This document shows positions 1 to 7,009 of a stretch of DNA of 64,000 nt, piece after piece. Under the pieces are notes generated by a model that did no database searches, was not told the origin of the DNA, and was given only the letters and a program-made list of their open reading frames with translations. Both the position numbers and the translations under genes were made by a program. The stretch is taken from contig JAUXVN010000017.1 of NCBI GenBank assembly GCA_030684555.1, positions 1-64,000 of the forward strand. The letters run 5' to 3'. Origin of the DNA: Ignavibacteria bacterium. GTDB lineage: Bacteria > Bacteroidota > Ignavibacteria > Ignavibacteriales > Ignavibacteriaceae. Within the stretch, counting starts at the first letter, position 1. Each line of letters opens with the position of its first letter.

Positions 1-124
1 AGATTGCCGGAAAATAATGAAAACAAGTATAAGAACTATAGCCCGAATAATTTTTTCAAGGTCGAGCCACTTTTTGCTAATTTTCCTCGCTACATCTGCT
101 TCTATATCGGATTTGAGGTCTTGA
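1..124. other. Left-edge segment, coding status undecided
   Basis: Two plus-strand frames are open from the window edge. One closes with TGA at 122-124. The other closes with TGA at 151-153, overlapping the ATG of the next gene in an ATGA arrangement typical of coupled genes. Either could be the 3' end of a gene entering from the left. Neither translated tail shows a motif I recognise, so no product is named. Confidence 0.2.
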
Positions 125-149
125 TGAAAGTATATTGGGGAGGATGCTT

Positions 150-1307
150 ATGAAATTATTCTTTCTTATATTTTTCATTTTTTCCATTCTTTTTATTTCA
201 TGCAAAGACGAGCAGCCTAATACACCTATTGAAACAGCTAAACAAGGCAATTATTACATCCAAAGCGACCCTGATAGCGCCGAAATATGGGTGAATGAGG
301 TTTATAGTGGTAAAGTTACCCCAGATGTGATATCCGCCTCTGAGGGTCTTAACAAGATAAAATTAACACGTACTGATTATCATGATACAACCTTTGCTGT
401 AATATTTGAAGATGAAAAATATATAATTCATCCAATATTAAATCTTAAAAAAAATTACAGAACTGGCTCAATCTTTTTTTCTTCAGATCCTTCCGGTGCA
501 CAAATATGGGTTGATGGCATAAATAGTTATAAAATTACTCCAGACTCAGTTGTTCGGGAAAATGGGACGAAAACAATTTTATTAAAAAAGAATAATTATC
601 ATGATGCATCTTTCACTGTTGACTTTGAAGAAGGTCAAACCAAAATTCATCCTCTTATAGTAATGACAGAGACCTCAATGATTAGACCAACAGATTTCGG
701 AGGAGCAACTCCAACTAATGTACTAGCTGTGGTTAGAACTTCAACCTCATATGGCGGAGTTACAATTGATGTTGGAACAGCAGTAGCAACATTCGGATCA
801 CCACCACAAGATAAAGGTGTTGTAAAAGTTAATTCCAAAGGAACCGATTATACTTTAACAAAACAGTCAAATAATGCTTATATATTTACCCCGGACGCAT
901 TAAGTCCACAAGGAATAGGTTTTAACAGCGGCTCAAGTGAAGTAACATTTTCAGCAGCAAATTATTCTTTAACAAATAATAAAGTATTTGTTCCGGGGAA
1001 AGTAACCTTAACAGCCCCGGTTATGGATGCGTCTATACCACGCGCTTCAAACTTAACTATCAGTTGGGCAGTTTCAGGAGCCGGTTCAAACAATGCTGTA
1101 GTGGTAATTGATAAAAACGGCAAATCAATATTTAAGCAAAATTTGGGGACAGTTACTTCAGCATCGATAACTTCTTCTGAATTACAAACACTTTCTGTAG
1201 GGACAGCTATTGTTTATGCAATTAGTTACAATTATATTTTGAGCAACAGTAATGAAGCGGTTTTAATAGGTGAGACAGTCGCCTTCAATACTGTTAATTT
1301 ACAATAA
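150..1307 (+). CDS. PEGA-domain lipoprotein with a duplicated C-terminal module
   Basis: A 385-residue predicted lipoprotein. The signal peptide is very hydrophobic and ends in a lipobox (FISC, Cys18), so the protein is probably envelope-anchored. Two PEGA-like surface repeats follow (about residues 33-95 and 105-165), each with an SDPxxAxIWV core; PEGA domains are short beta modules of cell-surface proteins. Residues 182-385 match the C-terminal part of the lipoprotein at 3433-4173 at about 84% identity without gaps. I chose ATG 150 because GGGGAGG at 137-143 sits six bases upstream; an in-frame TTG at 135 lies too close to that site. The stop is followed in frame by 42 more sense codons, so the gene looks like a chimera whose older C-terminus was displaced. 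Function unknown. Confidence 0.8.
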   Translation: MKLFFLIFFIFSILFISCKDEQPNTPIETAKQGNYYIQSDPDSAEIWVNEVYSGKVTPDVISASEGLNKIKLTRTDYHDTTFAVIFEDEKYIIHPILNLKKNYRTGSIFFSSDPSGAQIWVDGINSYKITPDSVVRENGTKTILLKKNNYHDASFTVDFEEGQTKIHPLIVMTETSMIRPTDFGGATPTNVLAVVRTSTSYGGVTIDVGTAVATFGSPPQDKGVVKVNSKGTDYTLTKQSNNAYIFTPDALSPQGIGFNSGSSEVTFSAANYSLTNNKVFVPGKVTLTAPVMDASIPRASNLTISWAVSGAGSNNAVVVIDKNGKSIFKQNLGTVTSASITSSELQTLSVGTAIVYAISYNYILSNSNEAVLIGETVAFNTVNLQ

Positions 1308-1308
1308 T
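693..1308 (+). repeat. Duplicated 616-bp coding module, copy 1
   Basis: This segment aligns base for base, without gaps, with 3559-4174. The two encode 204-residue modules that differ at about 32 positions by eye. The last 59 bases (1250-1308) are identical to 4116-4174, and another identical stretch of 28 bases starts at 1036 (matching 3902). Similarity ends one base past the stop codon. The pattern fits a segmental duplication or gene conversion. Confidence 0.85.
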
Positions 1309-1436
1309 ATTGGGTCTTTGATGCTGATAATCATTACTCAAAAATTAAAATTGTAAACTTTGGTTCAACATCAAACTTAGCTTGGGTTGAAATTCAATGG
1401 TTATATAACCCTACAGTAGGAGACAGAAGATTCTAA
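1308..1436 (+). pseudogene. In-frame remnant of a displaced lipoprotein C-terminus
   Basis: Directly after the TAA of the upstream lipoprotein, the same frame stays open for 42 codons and ends at TAA 1434-1436. The translation is protein-like: it contains YWVFDADNHYSKIKIV, ends near VGDRRF, and alternates hydrophobic and polar residues as beta strands do. There is no start codon or ribosome binding site of its own. It resembles, weakly, the terminal strands of HmuY-like lipoproteins; this family match is a guess. It is best read as the old C-terminus left behind when the duplicated module with its own stop was copied in. Confidence 0.55.
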
Positions 1437-1457
1437 TTTTCGTTCCTTAAGTTTTCA

Positions 1458-1488
1458 AGCCGTACTTTTAGTACGGCTTTTTTATTTT
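1458..1488 (+). terminator. Rho-independent terminator
   Basis: An 8-bp perfect stem (AGCCGTAC / GTACGGCT) with a five-base loop is followed by a T-rich tract. It lies 22 bases after the end of the in-frame remnant, which fits the remnant having once been the real 3' end of the gene. Confidence 0.85.
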
Positions 1489-1573
1489 AAATAAAACAAT
1501 CCTTTTATGATAACTTCTAACTCATTATTTTCAACACTTAATTATCCTACATTTAAACAAAGAAGAATTTTTT

Positions 1574-1822
1574 ATGAAAATCGGAATTGAAATAAGCATG
1601 TATCCGCTTAAAGAAGAATACGAAAAACCTATACTCGAATTTATTTCGGAGTTAAAGAAAAATACGAATTTGGAAATAATCACTAATAAACTGAGCACAC
1701 AGATATTCGGTGAGTTTGAAGAAGTTACAGAATTAGTAAAACAAAACATCTTTAAAACTTTCGAAAAACAGAAAACCGTTTTTGTTATGAAGTGGGTCGG
1801 CGGACCTACCGATTTTTTATAA
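1574..1822 (+). CDS. Thiamine-binding (MTH1187/YkoF-like) family protein
   Basis: An 82-residue cytoplasmic protein that looks like the small ferredoxin-fold family known as MTH1187/DUF77 or thiamine-binding protein. The recognisable parts are the N-terminal IEISMYPL strand, a PILEFISEL helix and the IFGEFEEV segment, with a Lys- and Trp-containing C-terminal strand. Members bind thiamine or related small ligands and form oligomers; no enzyme activity is established. It sits 61 bases before a POT-type transporter in the same orientation, so the two may be co-transcribed. A purine-rich stretch (AAAGAAGAA) precedes the ATG. Length is normal for the family. Confidence 0.75.
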   Translation: MKIGIEISMYPLKEEYEKPILEFISELKKNTNLEIITNKLSTQIFGEFEEVTELVKQNIFKTFEKQKTVFVMKWVGGPTDFL

Positions 1823-1883
1823 GCATAAAGTATTTTTATTAGTCAGTTAACAATAATCCTTAATTAAAAAAGAAGGTGTATTT

Positions 1884-3173
1884 ATGCAAAAAAGAACTCC
1901 GTTCCCTTTTGTGTTTTGGATAGCTAATACTGTTGAGATAGTTGAGCGTTTTTCCTATTACGGTATTTATATGGGTTTCGGGATTTACATGGAATATCTT
2001 GGATATTCAAAATCTCAGCTTGGTATTGTTCAAAGTATTTTCCTGTTGTTTTCTTACGTGGTTCCAGTAATTTCGGGAACGTTCGCAGATAGGTATGGGT
2101 TTAAAAAAGTTTTACTTATTTCTTATCTCGCCTATTTACCATCAATCTTATTATTAATATTTACAAAATCCTTTTCGGGGATAGCGCTTACAATGTTAAG
2201 CATTGGTTTAGCTGCAGGGATATTCAAACCATTGATTTCGGGAACTGTTCGTGCAACAACTGATAAAACCAATAAAACTCTTGGCTTCGGAATATTTTAT
2301 GCAATGGTAAATGTTGGCGCGTCATTCGGTCCAATAGTCGCCGGAAAACTTCGTGCAATATCATGGGATTATGCATTCATTGTTTCAGCAATCGGAATCG
2401 GAATAATGTTTCTTATTACACTCTTTTTCTATAAAGAACCTCCTCGTGAAACCGAAGGAACAACTCTGGGACAAAAGTTTAAAGATATGAAAGTTGCTCT
2501 TTCTGATTTTAAATTTGCATCTTTTCTATTTATCCTTGGTGTTTTTTATTGGCTGCCGTTCTGGGCATTCTTTAATCTTCTTGCAATTTATATTGATAAG
2601 AACCTTGATACTGCAGCATTATATGTGACCATCTCCGGAATTTTCGGAACCGGTTTTACATCAATATTTTCAGCCACAGATGAAAAAGGCGTCACGCGAA
2701 TATTAGGAGAAACTGTTTCACATACCGGATATATAATTATGATATTCCAAATATTCGTTTCACGCATTTCAGAAAAGTTTAAAGCAATTCCGACATTCAA
2801 CTTCGGATTGTTTGTAGCAGCTATCGGTATGATATTGCTTGGTTACGCAAGAGTTTCTTTCTCAGAACTGGCATTTCTGGGAATATTATTTTTTGCAGTT
2901 GGCGAGATGATAACATCACCGAGAATTCAAGAATACATTACATGGATTGCCCCAAAAGAAAAAGCCGGATTATATATGGGAACTAACTTTCTTGCTGTTG
3001 GATTAGGCGGTGCATTAAGTGGTGTTACATATACTTCTGTTTATGGTTACTTCAGAGATATGGGAAATCCGGAATATGTTTGGTATGTATTGGCTGCAAA
3101 TCTTTTTCTTGCGATAATTGCAATTTATACATTTATTAAAATCGCGGGTGAGTTTAAAGAACTTGATGAATAA
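1884..3173 (+). CDS. POT/PTR2-family proton-coupled transporter (MFS)
   Basis: A 429-residue polytopic membrane protein of the major facilitator fold. The first helix carries EIVERFSYYG, which matches the ExxERFxYYG signature of proton-dependent oligopeptide transporters (POT/PTR2). The loop after helix 2 has DRYGFKK, the usual MFS loop motif. Many hydrophobic segments follow to the C-terminus. It is somewhat shorter than typical bacterial POTs (about 450-500 residues). The substrate is probably a di- or tripeptide, or a related small molecule, but this cannot be read from sequence. AGAAGGTG at about 1870 is a good ribosome binding site. The upstream neighbour is a thiamine-binding-family gene. 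Confidence 0.8.
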   Translation: MQKRTPFPFVFWIANTVEIVERFSYYGIYMGFGIYMEYLGYSKSQLGIVQSIFLLFSYVVPVISGTFADRYGFKKVLLISYLAYLPSILLLIFTKSFSGIALTMLSIGLAAGIFKPLISGTVRATTDKTNKTLGFGIFYAMVNVGASFGPIVAGKLRAISWDYAFIVSAIGIGIMFLITLFFYKEPPRETEGTTLGQKFKDMKVALSDFKFASFLFILGVFYWLPFWAFFNLLAIYIDKNLDTAALYVTISGIFGTGFTSIFSATDEKGVTRILGETVSHTGYIIMIFQIFVSRISEKFKAIPTFNFGLFVAAIGMILLGYARVSFSELAFLGILFFAVGEMITSPRIQEYITWIAPKEKAGLYMGTNFLAVGLGGALSGVTYTSVYGYFRDMGNPEYVWYVLAANLFLAIIAIYTFIKIAGEFKELDE

Positions 3174-3358
3174 CGGATGAAGTCTAATTTTGTCAGCACG
3201 TGATTATCTAGAATAAATTGCACGGGATTGTATAACTGTTGTTCTTTTGCGACACTATATTTTTTTTATTAGTAGCCATAAAACGACTTAGATTAAATAT
3301 TTTCCCTGATATAGATATTATTACTTTTGGCACTATTATTGGGTTAAGATATGGAAAT

Positions 3359-3400
3359 ATAATCTGTTACTATAACGAGGGTTTTTATTAAACAGATTAT
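3359..3400. promoter_or_regulatory. 10-bp inverted repeat upstream of lipoprotein gene
   Basis: Perfect 10-base arms (ATAATCTGTT at 3359-3368 and its complement at 3391-3400) are separated by 22 bases and lie 32 bases before the ATG at 3433. It could be an operator or an RNA hairpin in the leader. No known regulator consensus is recognised, and in AT-rich DNA an arm pair of this length can arise by chance. Confidence 0.3.
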
Positions 3401-3432
3401 TGTAATTCAGTTACTAAATAAAAGAGGATAAA

Positions 3433-4173
3433 ATGAAAAAAACTTTTTTGCTTTTTGCACTAATGATAATGTTTGCAGTAGTTGGCTGCAAAAAGGATGA
3501 ATCCACAACCGATCCGGGAAATACTAATCAAAATTCATCAACAACACCCACTCCGACTGATTTTGGTGGAGCAACTCCAACTAATGTATTAGCAGTAGTT
3601 AGAACTTCAACCACATATGTCGGTGTTACAGTTGAACTTGGATTAGCAGCAGCAACATTCGGAAATCCACCGCAAGATAAAGGTGTTGTAAAAGTTACAT
3701 CCAAAGGAACAGATTACACTTTAACAAAACAGTCAAATAATTCTTATGTATTTAATCCGGAAGCATTAAGTCCTCAAGGAATCGGGTTTAACAGTGGTTC
3801 AACAGAAGTAACATTTTCAGCAGCAAACTATTCTTTAATTAATACTAAAGTATTTGTGCCTGGAAAAATTACCGTCACCGCACCGGCAGCGGAAACATCT
3901 GTACCACGCGCTTCAAACTTAACTATCAGCTGGACAGTTTCAGGCGCCGGTTCAAATAATGCCGTAATGGTAATTGATAAAGACGGCAAATCAATATTTA
4001 AACAAAATTTGGGAACTGCAACTTCAGCATCTGTAACTTCTGCTGAATTACAAACACTTTCTTCAGGTTCTGCTATTGTTTATGCGATAAGTTACAATTA
4101 TATTTTAAGCAACAATAATGAAGCGGTTTTAATAGGTGAGACAGTCGCCTTCAATACTGTTAATTTACAATAA
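3433..4173 (+). CDS. Lipoprotein with the duplicated C-terminal module
   Basis: A 246-residue predicted lipoprotein. The signal peptide ends in VVGC, followed by KKDE and a Ser/Thr/Pro/Asn-rich linker of about 20 residues. From residue 43 on it is the same 204-residue module as in the lipoprotein at 150-1307, rich in short beta strands and with no cysteine. The module has a PRASNLTISW segment resembling an Ig-like or fibronectin-type strand, so it may be a beta-sandwich, but I do not recognise a named family. AGAGG sits 5-9 bases upstream of the ATG. The next gene, encoding an outer-membrane barrel, starts only 29 bases downstream, suggesting a shared transcript and surface role. Confidence 0.8.
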   Translation: MKKTFLLFALMIMFAVVGCKKDESTTDPGNTNQNSSTTPTPTDFGGATPTNVLAVVRTSTTYVGVTVELGLAAATFGNPPQDKGVVKVTSKGTDYTLTKQSNNSYVFNPEALSPQGIGFNSGSTEVTFSAANYSLINTKVFVPGKITVTAPAAETSVPRASNLTISWTVSGAGSNNAVMVIDKDGKSIFKQNLGTATSASVTSAELQTLSSGSAIVYAISYNYILSNNNEAVLIGETVAFNTVNLQ

Positions 4174-4174
4174 T
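3559..4174 (+). repeat. Duplicated 616-bp coding module, copy 2
   Basis: The counterpart of 693-1308: same length, no gaps, identical over the final 59 bases. This copy sits in a simple lipoprotein with nothing readable after its stop, so it is the more likely donor. Confidence 0.85.
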
Positions 4175-4202
4175 TATCTTATATCAAATGGAGGAATCTA
4201 AT

Positions 4203-4748
4203 ATGAAAAAAGTACTTTTTGCAGTTTTAGTTCTTGGTCTTATTGCTTTTGGTACAGTTGATACCAATGCTCAGTTCAAAGGTCAATCAACTTTAGGAGT
4301 TGGTGCAGGATTTGGCGGCGGCGGATTATCCGGTACCGGTGCTATTCCGTTGTATGCTGAATACAATTTTTATAATTTCAATGAAAAGCTTCAATTAGGT
4401 GCTTATGCAGCTTTTGCTAGTACATCTGAAGATTATGGCTTTTTTACATATCAAGGAACCTGGACATATACTAACATAATTATTGCTGTTCAGGGCAATT
4501 ATCATCTCTCACCGGGTGAACAATTTGATCCATTTCTTGGTTTGTCACTTGGTTACAATGTAGCTTCAGCTTCATTTGAATGGAGTGGTACTGTTCCTGC
4601 AGGTGTGGCATCACCAACCGTTACAGCTGGTGGATTCTTCTATAGTGGTCAAGCAGGATTTAATTATTGGATGAACCCTGGTTTAGCTCTTCAAGTTAGA
4701 GTTGGTTATTTCCCATATGCTTCAGTTGGCGTATTGTTTAACATGTAA
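4203..4748 (+). CDS. Small outer-membrane beta-barrel protein
   Basis: A 181-residue secreted protein. It has a clear signal peptide (MKKVLFAVLVLGLIAFG... with cleavage near TNAQ) and a glycine- and aromatic-rich body with alternating strands, ending close to a terminal aromatic residue (VGVLFNM). This is typical of eight-stranded outer-membrane barrels of the OmpW/porin-like type. ATG 4203 is chosen over the in-frame ATG at 4188 because GGAGG (4190-4194) is ideally placed for it and the signal peptide starts there. It follows the lipoprotein gene by 29 bases and is followed by a strong terminator, so it probably closes that operon. Ligand unknown. Confidence 0.75.
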   Translation: MKKVLFAVLVLGLIAFGTVDTNAQFKGQSTLGVGAGFGGGGLSGTGAIPLYAEYNFYNFNEKLQLGAYAAFASTSEDYGFFTYQGTWTYTNIIIAVQGNYHLSPGEQFDPFLGLSLGYNVASASFEWSGTVPAGVASPTVTAGGFFYSGQAGFNYWMNPGLALQVRVGYFPYASVGVLFNM

Positions 4749-4812
4749 TAGCCGTTTTTCAGAAACTGCGATTATTATTAAGAGTGAATCTAACAATTTA
4801 CTCGGAAAATTT

Positions 4813-4852
4813 AACCCTTGCTCAATTAATTATTGGCAAGGGTTTTTTTTTT
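4813..4852 (+). terminator. Rho-independent terminator
   Basis: A 9-bp stem (AACCCTTGC / GCAAGGGTT) is followed by a run of ten T residues, about 65 bases after the barrel gene. The minus-strand gene ending at 4860 converges on it, but the T-run serves the plus strand. Confidence 0.85.
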
Positions 4853-4859
4853 ATTAAGT

Positions 4860-5699
4860 CTATTTCATTTTGAAATACAATTCTCTTCTCTCTTCTTTTC
4901 CTATCGTATCTTCATACATTTTTTTATACTTTTCGAATTGCTGTTTAGATACCGATTTTCCATTTACAATCATTTCATCACTAAAAAATTCTATCTCCGG
5001 CTCATCGTTAGCAGAGTTAATTAATTTATCCTTAACTAATTCAGACTTAAATTTTTTGATGAAATCCTTTGTATTTGCAATTTCTTTTTTAGTGGTTTCT
5101 AATTCCTTTTCCGATTTTTCTAATTTACGTTCAAGGCGTTCGAGTTTTTTGTTGATATCTTTTATCCCTTTATTTGGCAAATCGGGAATATTAAATTCGA
5201 AATCACGCATCAATTCAGGAATCTTACCAATTTTTTCATGCAAGTTATCAAGATCGATTTCGAAGTTAAAAATATTTGAATCAAGTTGAGCAAGTTCATT
5301 TTCAGCATCTCTCACAATAACTTTGATCCTTTTCTTTTTCAAAGAATCAGCAGGATTATCACCATCTACTTTTATGATTTTAATTTTCTTCCCGGAATTA
5401 TTGACTGACTCTTCCGAAACATTTTTCACTCTTCCATCAATCAGTTCTTTATAGTTGTGAAAATTTTCTGACGCGATTTCCTTTCCATCAATTTTTAATT
5501 TTTCAATTTGATTGTTGGTTAATTCAACTTCAACCAAAGAATTTTTATTATCAATTTCTGTATGAAATTTGAGAACTTTGATGTTCTTTTCTTCTCCATC
5601 ATTTCCAACTGATGAATATCCGTTTACAGAAATTAGAGTTATTAGAATTGCTGTCACAACGAGTGACTTCATTCTTGCGGTTGTAAATAACTTTTCCAT
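4860..5699 (-). CDS. Secreted coiled-coil protein of unknown function
   Basis: A 279-residue protein with an N-terminal hydrophobic signal segment (about residues 10-28, ending near GYSS), so it is probably periplasmic. The middle (about residues 135-225) is strongly charged with a Leu heptad pattern (NKKLERLERKLEKSEKELET), indicating a coiled coil. The C-terminal part (FFSDEMIVNGKSVSKQQFEK) looks like a small separate fold. No enzyme motif is visible. AGGAGG at 5704-5709 supports the start. A repeat-filled gap separates it from tpiA, so it probably has its own promoter. Similar charged coiled-coil proteins often sit near envelope stress or anti-sigma genes, but no such gene is present here. 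Confidence 0.65.
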   Translation of the reverse strand: MEKLFTTARMKSLVVTAILITLISVNGYSSVGNDGEEKNIKVLKFHTEIDNKNSLVEVELTNNQIEKLKIDGKEIASENFHNYKELIDGRVKNVSEESVNNSGKKIKIIKVDGDNPADSLKKKRIKVIVRDAENELAQLDSNIFNFEIDLDNLHEKIGKIPELMRDFEFNIPDLPNKGIKDINKKLERLERKLEKSEKELETTKKEIANTKDFIKKFKSELVKDKLINSANDEPEIEFFSDEMIVNGKSVSKQQFEKYKKMYEDTIGKEERRELYFKMK

Positions 5700-5824
5700 G
5701 ATTCCTCCTAATTAATTTTTTGTTCATTTCATAAGACGAGGTGAGGTTATAAAGGTTTTATTGAATAAGCGAAATCGTGATGAACGGAAAATGAAAATGA
5801 CAATTGGAGTTTTAAAGATTGCGG

Positions 5825-5984
5825 TTTGGTAAGAATAGTAATACCGAACAAGAGATGCTGAAACGAGTTCAGCATGACAGTGATTTGGGGTTTGGTAAAA
5901 ATAATGATGCTGCACAAATGATGCTGAAACGATTCGCCAGTGGCGAACAGCATGACAGTTTTTCTTAATTTGGTAAGAATATAA
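5825..5984. repeat. Tandem intergenic palindromic repeat units
   Basis: This block fills most of the 323-base gap between the coiled-coil gene and tpiA. The phrase TTTGGTAA(G/A)AATA starts units at 5825, 5891 and 5969. The first two units each contain ATGCTGAAACGA...CAGCATGACAG (5854-5880 and 5921-5958); the second also carries the palindrome TTCGCCAGTGGCGAA. The same core, in either orientation, occurs at 19391-19531, 19929-20088 and, diverged, at 29420-29510. Short reading frames over it translate to the familiar spurious CHAELVSAS-type peptide and are not genes. The rest of the gap shows nothing else. Confidence 0.8.
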
Positions 5985-6004
5985 ATGCCGGGCAAACCCG
6001 GCAT
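5985..6004 (-). terminator. Hairpin downstream of tpiA
   Basis: An 8-bp GC-rich stem (ATGCCGGG / CCCGGCAT) with a CAAA loop begins 18 bases past the tpiA stop. The tract beyond it on the minus strand is only moderately T-rich, so termination may be partial. Confidence 0.6.
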
Positions 6005-6022
6005 AATAATTTCAAAAGAAAA

Positions 6023-6778
6023 TTAACAAGCGGCACCGATTGCGATGAAAGAATCTGCCTTCAAACATGCACCGCCTACAAGTGCGCCGTCTATATTTGG
6101 TTGTGAGAGTAATTCAACAGCGTTATCAGGCTTTACACTTCCACCGTATTGAATTGTGATTTCTTCGGCAACTTCATTTGAATAAAGTTCGCACAATAAA
6201 CTTCTGATAAAAGCATGAACTTCTTCAGCCTGTTCTTTACTCGCGGTTTTCCCTGTACCGATTGCCCAAACAGGTTCATAAGCAATTACAATTTTTTGAG
6301 CATCTTCTGAATTAATTTCGGACAGACCTTCAACAACTTGTTTTTTTACAACATCGAATGTTGAACCACTTTCACGTTCTTCTAATGTTTCACCGATACA
6401 AAAAATAGGAGTTAATTGTGAAGTGAGTGCTTTTTTAATTTTTTTGTTAATAAGTTCGTTGGTTTCACCAAAAATAGTTCTTCTCTCCGAGTGCCCTAAA
6501 ATAACATATTGACAACCGACACTCTTTAACATTGATGCTGATATTTCAGCGGTGAATGCGCCGTTTTCTTCATAGTACATATTTTGTCCGCCAAGTTTTA
6601 TTGCGGAATCTTTTATCAACACAGAAGCCGTTTCTAATGATGTAAACGGTGGGCAAATTACGAGTTCGCAATTTAATTGTTGATTAACTAATCCGTTTTT
6701 AATTCCGGATATGAGTTCAATTGATTCACTCAAATTCAAATTCATTTTCCAGTTACCGGCAATAATTTTCTTTCTCAT
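6023..6778 (-). CDS. tpiA: Triosephosphate isomerase
   Basis: A 251-residue enzyme interconverting dihydroxyacetone phosphate and glyceraldehyde 3-phosphate in glycolysis. All catalytic landmarks are present: NWKMN with Lys11, GHSERR with His96, and the YEPVWAIGTG loop with Glu168. The C-terminal phosphate loops (YGGSVKP and GALVGGACLK) are intact. I chose ATG 6778 because the family begins right there (MRKKIIAGNWKMN) and GAGG lies just upstream; an in-frame ATG at 6844 would add 22 residues with no family counterpart. It is divergent from the glycosidase operon and seems to stand alone. Confidence 0.97.
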   Translation of the reverse strand: MRKKIIAGNWKMNLNLSESIELISGIKNGLVNQQLNCELVICPPFTSLETASVLIKDSAIKLGGQNMYYEENGAFTAEISASMLKSVGCQYVILGHSERRTIFGETNELINKKIKKALTSQLTPIFCIGETLEERESGSTFDVVKKQVVEGLSEINSEDAQKIVIAYEPVWAIGTGKTASKEQAEEVHAFIRSLLCELYSNEVAEEITIQYGGSVKPDNAVELLSQPNIDGALVGGACLKADSFIAIGAAC

Positions 6779-7009
6779 TTTTTCCTCACTAATAAAATTG
6801 AAATTTTCCTTAATCAACTTACTAAAGAAGTTGTAATTACTCAAAACCTGGAACTTTATCTTTTTAATAAATGAACTTTATCACACTAATAAATTAAAAA
6901 CTATTTCTAGTCATTTGAGCAATCAAATAGGCGAAATACCCCATCTTTTCAAATAGATGAAGGCACGGATATTGATTTATCCAACTATTAATAAATCTGA
7001 GAGCACCAA

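Noticed and set aside
3328-3342. Sigma-54-like promoter (TGGCAC, five bases, TTGG) about 90 bases before the lipoprotein gene at 3433.
   Set aside because: The -12 element lacks the GC that is needed (GG instead), there is no nearby enhancer-binding regulator, and one such match is expected by chance in this length of DNA.
5825-5984. Possible CRISPR array, because similar units recur at near-regular spacing.
   Set aside because: Units are few, of unequal length and mutually diverged in the repeated part; there are no unique spacers and no cas genes.
5724-6004. Short minus-strand reading frames that could look like small genes.
   Set aside because: They are translations of the palindromic intergenic repeats (the CHAELVSAS-type peptide), not genes.
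6845-7009. Possible riboswitch between tpiA and the GH5 gene, from short inverted repeats such as ATTTGA/TCAAAT.
   Set aside because: Stems are short and AT-rich, and no conserved riboswitch core is recognisable.
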